Shown here in pieces: positions 41,747-48,520 of a stretch of 64,000 nucleotides of DNA (the first letter of the stretch is position 1; each line of letters starts with the position of its first letter). Position numbers and translations under genes: made by a program. The notes below the pieces were generated by a model. It was not told where the DNA came from, did not search any database, and saw only the letters and a program-made list of their open reading frames with translations. This DNA comes from Sediminibacterium sp. (GTDB lineage Bacteria > Bacteroidota > Bacteroidia > Chitinophagales > Chitinophagaceae): assembly GCF_019264485.1 (NCBI RefSeq), contig NZ_JAHVAA010000015.1, positions 186,001 to 250,000 of the forward strand, written 5' to 3'.

Positions 41747-42367
41747 ATGCAGAAGAAAATTGTATGGATGGGACTTGCCTTTCTGTGGGCAAGTAGTCTA
41801 CAACTGAAGGCACAGGATGCCAGAAAAGACAGTGCGCATAAAAAATGGTTTGTTGGAAGTTCGCTATTGATGTTAGGGAATTTCGATCAGGTAAACAATC
41901 CGGAGTATGTACAATTAAATGTTGGATACAGGATTACCCCCAAAGATGTTGTTTCATTCAGGTTTAAAAGATCCATTTATTCCTGGCCATTAGGCATCCC
42001 CTTTAGTTCACCATCATTTGATGCACCGGGAGAAAATTATCCGGGTCACGCACGCATACTTGCACCTACCGTAGGATACCAGCGGTTTTGGTGGAAAGGC
42101 GCTTATACATCCGTTTATGCATTGAATGCTTTTGAAAAATATATTGATGCCAATAAGAAAAAGATCGGAAATGGTTACTCGCTTTACCTGGACTTTTACC
42201 TGGGTTATCAGTTTAAGTTTTTCAAAAACCGCTTCTTTTTTGAGCCCGCTATTGGAATTAGTTATTGGCCTCTAAGAACAAATGTTCCAGCAGCTTTTAA
42301 AGCAGTAGAAAATAAATGGAATAACTATTTTATTCAACCGGGGCTCGACTTTGGCTTTAACTTTTAA
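41747..42367 (+). CDS. Exported beta-barrel-like hypothetical protein
   Basis: A 206-residue protein with a signal peptide (MQKKIVWMGLAFLWASSLQL, cut probably after KAQ). The aromatic-rich mature part ends FIQPGLDFGFNF, a typical outer-membrane barrel terminus with final Phe. Strands such as EYVQLNVGYRI and VVSFRFKRSIYSW alternate suitably. Function unknown. It lies between a Crp/Fnr regulator and a DUF6326 gene and begins behind a good promoter. Confidence 0.72.
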   Translation: MQKKIVWMGLAFLWASSLQLKAQDARKDSAHKKWFVGSSLLMLGNFDQVNNPEYVQLNVGYRITPKDVVSFRFKRSIYSWPLGIPFSSPSFDAPGENYPGHARILAPTVGYQRFWWKGAYTSVYALNAFEKYIDANKKKIGNGYSLYLDFYLGYQFKFFKNRFFFEPAIGISYWPLRTNVPAAFKAVENKWNNYFIQPGLDFGFNF

Positions 42368-42377
42368 ATGAAAATTT

Positions 42378-42821
42378 ATGAGCACAGAAAAACTAATGCA
42401 AAAAAAATTGCAAGACATCACAGTAAGTGTGAAACTAAAGCTGGCTTCACTGTGGGCTAGTTTTATGTTTCTCTACATCTATGTAGATTATTTTCACTTA
42501 TACATGCCGAATAAGATAGAAGATATACAAAAAGGAAAAGTGTTTGTATTTGATATTACACAGGGGTTTATTTTCACTGCACTTTCGCTGGCTACCATTC
42601 CGATATTGATGATTTTTCTTTCTGTTACACTCACTGCCAGAGCAAATCGTTTAACAAATATCATTGTGGCAACAGTTCTTATTCCTTATATGCTATTTAA
42701 CCTGGCTGGAGAAGCCTGGATACACATGATTTTTGCGGCGGCTGTAGAAGTAGTGCTGCTTTGTCTGATCATCCACCTTGCATGGAAGTGGCCAAGTGAT
42801 GAAACTTTACATCCCAACTAA
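42378..42821 (+). CDS. DUF6326 family membrane protein
   Basis: A 147-residue protein with four membrane spans (about 22-41, 55-80, 90-110, 115-135). The N-terminal KLKLASLWASFMFLYIYVDYFHLYMP segment is characteristic of DUF6326. Function unknown. It lies 10 bp after the exported protein gene, so the two are likely co-transcribed under the Crp/Fnr-type regulator at 41088. Confidence 0.75.
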   Translation: MSTEKLMQKKLQDITVSVKLKLASLWASFMFLYIYVDYFHLYMPNKIEDIQKGKVFVFDITQGFIFTALSLATIPILMIFLSVTLTARANRLTNIIVATVLIPYMLFNLAGEAWIHMIFAAAVEVVLLCLIIHLAWKWPSDETLHPN

Positions 42822-42841
42822 CAATAAAATAATATGCTGCT

Positions 42842-43112
42842 GTGGCAGGAAATGGTTGTAATACAAGTAGACAAGTTTCCGTAGACTTAAATGGTGAGTT
42901 TATAGATGAAACCGTTCTATCGCAAGCGGGGATTGCATTTAAGAATATATTTGAAATTCTAACAAAAGCCAGCTTTAAAAAAACTGACATCGCTTTTATA
43001 GATCTCACATTTTCCAACTTAACGGATTTAGAGATCTTACCCCCCCTATTATGATTCACTTTTAGAAAAAGATAAAAAACCGGCAAGAACAGTTTATCAA
43101 GCCGCGGCTTAA
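42842..43112 (+). pseudogene. Degraded RidA-family gene with a C7 frameshift
   Basis: The frame from a GTG at 42842 gives RidA-like sequence (RQVSVDLNGEFIDETVL...AGIAFKNIFEILTKASFKKT) and then stops after LPPLL. Dropping one base in the run of seven C (43040-43046) restores a RidA-like continuation in the next frame: YYDSLLEKDKKPARTVYQAAA, ending at TAA 43110-43112. The usual N-terminus before GNxxFTSGQ and the final ALPKGALVEIE are missing or altered (NGCNTSRQ). It is therefore truncated at both ends as well as shifted. RidA proteins normally hydrolyse reactive enamines/imines. Confidence 0.75.
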
Positions 43113-43246
43113 AAAAAGAGGTTTGACATTACTATAAATCAATTTTTCAAATTTAAACTATCGAAATATACATACATCAATTTAACAGTATCTCCATCTA
43201 TAAACAAAGTCAAACAAAAACGGGATTTACATAAGTAATATAAATT

Positions 43247-45577
43247 ATGAAACTAAGAAAATCAATCAACGCACTGTTACTATTTTTATTATTAAGTTCA
43301 ATCCAAAAAGGTTTTGGGCAAAAAAATTATACCATTAGCGGTAGTGTTAAAAGCAAAAATACTGGTGAGTACATTATTGGCGCAAGTGTTAAAGTGTTAA
43401 ACAGCAATGCGGGCACAACCTCAAATGAATATGGCTTTTACAGCATTTCACTAGCGCCCAACAGCTACCAGATTGTGTTTAGTTCGTTGGGCAAATCGCC
43501 AGATACATTAAGCATTCATTTAGTAAGTAATATCGAGAAAAATATTAGCCTTTTAGAAGCGAATTATGAGTTAACCAGTGTTACAGTTACCAGCAGTAAA
43601 TCTTCTGGTCGTTCTGTTACCGGCTCACAAATGGGTATTGAAAAAATATCGGTGCAAGAAGCCAAAAACATTCCGGTAATTTTTGGTGAAAAAGATCTAT
43701 TAAAAACCATTCAGTTGCTGCCTGGCATTAAAACTGCCGGTGAAGGTAATAGCGGGATTTTTGTAAGAGGTGGCAGTACCGACCAAAATCAAATAATCCT
43801 TGATGAGGCCAACATTTACAACGCCGCTCACCTGTTTGGGTTCTTCTCCACTTTTAACAGCGATGCTATAAAAGATATTGCAGTGTATAAAGGAGGAATG
43901 CCGGCACAATACGGAGGAAGATTAAGCAGCGTGCTGGATGTAAGAATGAATGAAGGAAACAATCAAAACACCAGTGTTAGTGGTAGCTTGGGGCTTATCA
44001 GTGCTAAACTGAATGTTGAAGGGCCTATTCAAAAAAATAAATCTTCTTTCCTGATTACCGGCAGAAGAACCTATGCCGATGTATTCTTACAACTTGACGA
44101 AAAATCGAAAGAAAATCAACTATACTTTTACGATTTAAACGCCAAGTTGAACTATGAACTAGGTAAAAAGGACAAGCTCTACTTAAGTGGTTATTTCGGT
44201 AAAGATCTTTTAGGATTTAACAACCAATTTAAAACCAATTGGGGTAATGGAACCGGAACTTTTCGTTGGAACCACATTTTTAACAGTCGTTTATTTTTAA
44301 ACAGTTCCTTAATATTCAGTAATTATAACTATGAGTTTAAAGTTAAAAATGGCACCAACGATATTAGAATCTTTTCCCAGATCAGGGATTGGAATGTAAA
44401 GCAGGATTACCAATACAGCATTAACAACAATAACAATTTACGCTTTGGATGGTCCAGTATTTATCATATTATTCGTCCCGGAGAAATTACAGGCAATGCA
44501 ACTTCGAGCATCAACGATAATATTCAGGACAAAAGATATTCTTTTGAAAATGCTGTTTATGCAAGCAACACATTAAAGCCCAGCAAAAATCTGAACATCA
44601 CAATTGGCGCAAGGCTTAGTGCTTTTAACGTCATGGGGGGAGGCGATTTTTTTGATATAGATGACAAGGGTAATATTAAAGACACGATTGCATATGCAAA
44701 AGGGGCGGTGGTAAAAACATATTACAACCTTGAGCCCAGGGTCTCTCTTGGTTATATGTTAAATGCCAATACATCCATCAAAGCAGCATATACGCGTAAT
44801 GCGCAGTATATGCACCAAATAACCAATTCAAATGGTTCAAACCCCTTGGATAAGTGGGCCAGCACCAGTAATATCATTCAACCACAAATCAGCAACCAGT
44901 TTAGCGTAGGTTATTATACAAACATTCTGCAAAACGCCTATGAGTTTACCGCTGAGGCTTACTATAAAGAAATGGAAAATGTTTTAGACTATAGAAATGG
45001 GGCTGACCTGTTTTTGAATGAAACCGTTGAGGCACAACTATTATTTGGCAAAGGCCGGGCTTATGGTGTAGAGTTTATGTTAAAGAAAAAAACAGGTAAA
45101 CTTACCGGATGGGTTAGTTATACTTTAAGTAAGTCGGAAAGAAAAATTACCGGCATCAATAACAATAAATGGTACAATGCAACACAAGATAGACCACACG
45201 ATATCTCAATTGTTGGAATATACCAGATAAGCAAAAAATGGACACTTAGCGGAAACTTTGTTTTCTACACCGGCAATGCTGTTACATTTCCTTCGGGTAA
45301 ATACCAGGTTAATGGACAAACGGCTTATTACTACAACAGCAGAAATGCCGACAGAATGCCGAATTACCATCGTTTAGATTTTGGTGCTACCATGCAACTA
45401 AAGAAAACAAAAAAATGGAGCAAAGAATTGGTATTTGGTTTATACAATGCATATGGCAGAGAAAATGCCTATGCCATTAATTTTAAAGACAATAAGGATA
45501 ACCCCAATATTACAGAAATAAGGCAAACCACCTTATTCCGCTGGGTTCCATCAATATCTTACAATTTCAAATTTTAA
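43247..45577 (+). CDS. TonB-dependent receptor with carboxypeptidase-regulatory-like domain
   Basis: A 776-residue outer-membrane receptor with a signal peptide (MKLRKSINALLLFLLLSSIQ). A CarboxypepD-reg-like domain covers about 25-105 (YTISGSVKSKNTGEYIIGASV). The plug has DLLKTIQLLPGIKTAGEGNSGIFVRGGSTDQNQIILDEANIYNAAHLFG. The beta-barrel ends SISYNFKF with terminal Phe. It imports a ligand using TonB energy; ligand unknown. Paired with the DUF4249 lipoprotein 19 bp downstream, a common Bacteroidota arrangement distinct from SusC/SusD. Confidence 0.93.
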   Translation: MKLRKSINALLLFLLLSSIQKGFGQKNYTISGSVKSKNTGEYIIGASVKVLNSNAGTTSNEYGFYSISLAPNSYQIVFSSLGKSPDTLSIHLVSNIEKNISLLEANYELTSVTVTSSKSSGRSVTGSQMGIEKISVQEAKNIPVIFGEKDLLKTIQLLPGIKTAGEGNSGIFVRGGSTDQNQIILDEANIYNAAHLFGFFSTFNSDAIKDIAVYKGGMPAQYGGRLSSVLDVRMNEGNNQNTSVSGSLGLISAKLNVEGPIQKNKSSFLITGRRTYADVFLQLDEKSKENQLYFYDLNAKLNYELGKKDKLYLSGYFGKDLLGFNNQFKTNWGNGTGTFRWNHIFNSRLFLNSSLIFSNYNYEFKVKNGTNDIRIFSQIRDWNVKQDYQYSINNNNNLRFGWSSIYHIIRPGEITGNATSSINDNIQDKRYSFENAVYASNTLKPSKNLNITIGARLSAFNVMGGGDFFDIDDKGNIKDTIAYAKGAVVKTYYNLEPRVSLGYMLNANTSIKAAYTRNAQYMHQITNSNGSNPLDKWASTSNIIQPQISNQFSVGYYTNILQNAYEFTAEAYYKEMENVLDYRNGADLFLNETVEAQLLFGKGRAYGVEFMLKKKTGKLTGWVSYTLSKSERKITGINNNKWYNATQDRPHDISIVGIYQISKKWTLSGNFVFYTGNAVTFPSGKYQVNGQTAYYYNSRNADRMPNYHRLDFGATMQLKKTKKWSKELVFGLYNAYGRENAYAINFKDNKDNPNITEIRQTTLFRWVPSISYNFKF

Positions 45578-45596
45578 TAAATTAACACCAACATAA

Positions 45597-46394
45597 ATGG
45601 AAAAGAAACATTCAATATTATATTTAGCACTACTTCTGTTTTCAGTAACAAGTTGCGAAAAAACAATAGACCTGGATTTAGACACTACTACTCCATTAAT
45701 AGTGGTTGATGGTGAGGTAACAAATAGTGTAACGCTGGGCAGCACAGTTAAACTATCTTATACTAATAAAGTAAAATCTGATAACAGCATAGTGCCATTA
45801 ACAGGTGCAACTGTTACCATACAGGAAGATAACGGTACAGTGTATTCATTACCAGAAACAGCCACTGGCATTTACCAAAACCCCGGTTTAGTAGGCATTA
45901 CAGGTAAAACCTATCATCTGAAAGTGATAACAAATGGCGTTACACTCACATCAAGTTCAAAGATGCCGGTAATGGTAAATTTAGATTCTTTAGTGGTAGA
46001 GGATTTCCCATTCTTTGACAAAACAGTAAAAGTGGTAACACCTTTTTACAACGACCCAAAAGGATTCGGCAATAATTACAATTTGTTTATGTTTAAAAAT
46101 GGAAGATTAATAAAAGACATTTTTGCCTATGACGATTCATTCATTGATGGTAAAAAAATTACCTTTCCGCTGATTTATTCAAGAGAAAGTGATGAATTCA
46201 AAAAAGGTGATGTGATTGAAGTTGTCATGAATTGTATTGACTATGCCAATTATAAATATTGGTTTAGTTTTTCTCAATCTTCCACTGGCAGTCCACTTGC
46301 TGTTCCAGACAACCCAATAAGTAATATTACCGGCAATGCCATTGGTATTTTCGGGGCTAATACTTATCAAAAAAAGAATATAGTAATCCCATAA
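45597..46394 (+). CDS. DUF4249 domain lipoprotein
   Basis: A 265-residue lipoprotein (MEKKHSILYLALLLFSVTSC, acylated Cys20). The DUF4249 pattern starts with EKTIDLDLDTTTPLIVVDGEVTN and is followed by an Ig-like domain (VKLSYTNKVKSDNSIVPLTGATVTI). The family is usually found behind TonB receptors, as here, probably capping the barrel as a substrate-binding or accessory lipoprotein. A strong hairpin ends the unit 33 bp downstream. Confidence 0.87.
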   Translation: MEKKHSILYLALLLFSVTSCEKTIDLDLDTTTPLIVVDGEVTNSVTLGSTVKLSYTNKVKSDNSIVPLTGATVTIQEDNGTVYSLPETATGIYQNPGLVGITGKTYHLKVITNGVTLTSSSKMPVMVNLDSLVVEDFPFFDKTVKVVTPFYNDPKGFGNNYNLFMFKNGRLIKDIFAYDDSFIDGKKITFPLIYSRESDEFKKGDVIEVVMNCIDYANYKYWFSFSQSSTGSPLAVPDNPISNITGNAIGIFGANTYQKKNIVIP

Positions 46395-46426
46395 AAAAAT
46401 AATTAAACATTTAACCAGCTCAACTT

Positions 46427-46468
46427 ATAAACAAGGTGGCAGGAGAATATCCTTGTCACCTTGTTTAT
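46427..46468 (+). terminator. Terminator-like hairpin after the TonB/DUF4249 pair
   Basis: A 12-bp perfect stem (ATAAACAAGGTG with 46457-46468) plus an inner AGGA/TCCT stem. The T content after the stem is modest, so termination in the plus direction is probable but not certain. Confidence 0.65.
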
Positions 46469-46533
46469 CTAACACACTCTACTGCCCTATATGTTGAAAA
46501 TAGAAAATTCCTGGAACCAGGATGTTTCATAAT

Positions 46534-46675
46534 AATCTGTGTTCCATTTACCTCATCATCGACCCTCAAACTTCCCGACTAGTAAATGAGTTCATCTGAG
46601 GCGTATTCAAAATACCACCTATAAAAATTGCGGGAAATACGATTGATTTATTGCGGATGTTGGTTGTATGAAAAA
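46534..46675. repeat. Duplicated leader, copy 2 (upstream of DUF1016 gene)
   Basis: About 142 bp matching 39969-40111 at roughly 80 percent. In this copy the frame equivalent to the KilA-N upstream frame contains a stop, so the conservation is not explained by a shared protein. Confidence 0.85.
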
Positions 46676-46760
46676 AATTGTGCTTAACGATATTTCCGAT
46701 TCTATGTTCGAAAAACCGTTAGTCGATAGCACTTCACGAACAGATACACCCAATGAGTAA
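46668..46760 (+). CDS. 30-residue open frame overlapping the DUF1016 start
   Basis: It begins at the ATG that occupies the position of the KilA-N start in the duplicated leader. The product starts MKKIVLNDISDSMFEKPLVD. Its stop overlaps the nuclease ATG (46753) by 8 bp, a layout that would couple translation. It could be the remnant of a longer gene that once followed the leader, or a leader peptide. Coding status is doubtful. Confidence 0.3.
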   Translation: MKKIVLNDISDSMFEKPLVDSTSRTDTPNE

Positions 46761-47793
46761 GCCGAAAACAAAGGTAGAATTTGAGCAGGTGGCCCTGCTG
46801 ATTGAAGAAGCCAGGAACAGGGCTTTTCAAAAAGTGAATGAAGAACTGGTGCTTTTATACTTCAAAGTGGGAAATATTGTTTCCGGAAAAGTATCAGCAG
46901 GCGCCTGGGGCGATAATACTGTTGAAGAACTGGCGGGCTACATCGCTTCCAAATATCCGGGCTTACAAGGTTTCAACCGAAGAGGTCTTTACCGGATGAG
47001 GCAGTTTTTTGAAACTTATACCGCGCCCGAATTTGTGTCACCAGTGGTGACACAAATAGAACAATCTGAAAATGAAGCACTTAGATTTGTGTCAGCAGTG
47101 CTGACACAAATTAGCTGGACGCATCATTTATTGATTCTGTCAAAAACCAGAACTACTGAAGAAAAGTTGTTTTACATACATGCCTGCATTAATGAGCATT
47201 GGTCTACACGGGAACTGGAACGTCAACTCAATTCGGCAGTTTTTGAGAGAACTGTACTGGCCAACAAGAAAGTGCCTGCATTAATGAAACAATTGCCTCA
47301 AAATCTTTTTAAAGACCCTTATATATTTGAGTTTCTTGATTTGCCTGACGGACACTCTGAAACTGACCTTGAGAAAGCACTAATGCTGAATTTACAAAAG
47401 ATCATTCTCGAAATAGGGAAAGGTTTTACCTATATGGGGCATCAATATCGTCTGCAGGTGGGTAACAAAGATTATTATACGGATCTGCTTTTTTATCAAC
47501 GCGATTTGCAATGTCTCGTTTTATTTGAACTAAAAATCCAGGAATTTGAACCCGAGTTTTTAGGTAAACTCAATTTTTACCTGGAAGCCCTTGACAGGGA
47601 TGTTAAACGGCCTTTTGAGAACAGCAGCATTGGCGTATTACTTTGCAAAGGAAAAGATACAGCTGTAGTAGAATATGCAATGGCCCGAAATACTTCCCCG
47701 GCTATAATTGCCGATTATGAAACAAAGCTGATACCCAAGAAATTACTGGCCAATAAATTGCATCAGTTAATAGAGCAGTTATCAAAAAGATGA
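46753..47793 (+). CDS. DUF1016/YhcG-type PDDEXK nuclease
   Basis: A 346-residue protein with an N-terminal DUF1016_N helical domain (about 5-145; GDNTVEELAGYIASKYPGLQGFNRRGLYRMRQFFETY, then LTQISWTHHLLILSKT). The C-terminal PDDEXK-type nuclease domain has YRLQVGNKDYYTDLLFYQRDLQCLVLFELK, where the D in YTDLLFY and the E-x-K in FELK are the expected metal/catalytic residues. Such proteins are frequent in defence islands and mobile regions. Two matching 27-bp palindromes lie inside the gene between the domains. Overlaps a 30-codon frame at its start. Confidence 0.9.
   Translation: MSKPKTKVEFEQVALLIEEARNRAFQKVNEELVLLYFKVGNIVSGKVSAGAWGDNTVEELAGYIASKYPGLQGFNRRGLYRMRQFFETYTAPEFVSPVVTQIEQSENEALRFVSAVLTQISWTHHLLILSKTRTTEEKLFYIHACINEHWSTRELERQLNSAVFERTVLANKKVPALMKQLPQNLFKDPYIFEFLDLPDGHSETDLEKALMLNLQKIILEIGKGFTYMGHQYRLQVGNKDYYTDLLFYQRDLQCLVLFELKIQEFEPEFLGKLNFYLEALDRDVKRPFENSSIGVLLCKGKDTAVVEYAMARNTSPAIIADYETKLIPKKLLANKLHQLIEQLSKR
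47031..47111. repeat. Tandem pair of 27-bp palindromes within the DUF1016 gene
   Basis: 47031-47057 and 47085-47111 are each perfect inverted repeats with 13-bp arms around a central G. The arms start ATTTGTGTCA and differ only at the position after the tenth base and its mirror. They encode FVSPVVTQI and FVSAVLTQI, a duplicated peptide just before the conserved SWTHHLLIL. Confidence 0.85.
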
Positions 47794-47866
47794 AAGCAAA
47801 CGATGACCAGTAAGTTTTCGCAAACATGAAACTTGTATCAAAACAGTTCCTCATCGTGTTCATCTC

Positions 47867-47910
47867 TCGGTCTTTCCGACTATCCGTCTTTCGGTCTTCC
47901 CAACTTCCCA
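47867..47910. repeat. TCGGTCTT octad tract
   Basis: Octads TCGGTCTT, TCCGACTA, TCCGTCTT, TCGGTCTT, CCCAACTT, CCCA in exact register between the convergent nuclease and CBS genes. It is the reverse complement of the word family at 38531-38570. Confidence 0.65.
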
Positions 47911-47923
47911 CCCAATCATCATA

Positions 47924-48352
47924 CTACGACTGTATATAACTCTGCAACTGATTAATTGTTTCTGCCTGTGTAAGAATGGTTTCTGTTACCAGGTCATTGA
48001 TGGAGATAATACCTACCAGTTGTTCATCTTCTATCACCGGTAAATAACGGAGTCTATGTGAGGTCATTAACTGCATACAGGCATCTACACTGTCATTTCC
48101 ACTTACATAAGGAAAATCGGTGGTCATAATATCTCCTACCGGAGTATCGCTGGAATGGCGGCCTTTCAGGATCACTTTGCGGGAATAATCGCGCTCCGTC
48201 ATGATTCCGGCAAATTTTTCCTCTTTCATCACCACTACCGATCCAATATTCTGTTCAGACATAATACGGAGTGCATCAATAACAGTCATTTCGGGTGGTA
48301 CAATGGTTACCCGGTTTCCTTTTCGCTGAAGAACATTACTAACTTTTCGCAT
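47924..48352 (-). CDS. CBS domain pair protein
   Basis: A 142-residue protein consisting of two CBS repeats (MTVIDALRIMSEQNIGSVVVMKEEKFAGIMTERDYSRKVI at about 22-61, and YVSGNDSVDACMQLMTSHRLRYLPVIEDEQLVGIISINDLV at about 85-125). These form a Bateman module that usually binds adenine nucleotides. There is no attached catalytic domain, so it is probably a stand-alone regulatory subunit; the partner is unknown. Confidence 0.9.
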   Translation of the reverse strand: MRKVSNVLQRKGNRVTIVPPEMTVIDALRIMSEQNIGSVVVMKEEKFAGIMTERDYSRKVILKGRHSSDTPVGDIMTTDFPYVSGNDSVDACMQLMTSHRLRYLPVIEDEQLVGIISINDLVTETILTQAETINQLQSYIQS

Positions 48353-48425
48353 GGCAAGTGTTTTACAGCTTTAATATAAAGGAATGATTTGACATTTGCA
48401 AGCCCGGAGAGGGGTAATAAACGTA

Positions 48426-48502
48426 GAACAGAGAAACAGAGGAATATTCAATAACCAGATAAGTTTTACTTGGATATTGAATATTCCTCTGTTTCTCTGT
48501 TC
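48426..48502. repeat. 28-bp perfect hairpin between the CBS and metalloprotease genes
   Basis: 48426-48453 pairs perfectly with 48475-48502 around a 21-nt loop. The outer half of each arm uses the GAACAGAGAAACAGAG words also found at 36412-36515. The inner half is GGAATATTCAATA, similar to the TGAATAT words of 30317. A further partial word copy follows at 48503-48518. Confidence 0.9.
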
Positions 48503-48520
48503 TTCGGTTTCTCTGTTCTC

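Noticed and set aside
42842-43054. Intact small RidA-like gene
   Set aside because: The frame starts with GTG, lacks the family's N-terminal motif, and RidA similarity continues in another frame after a C7 tract.
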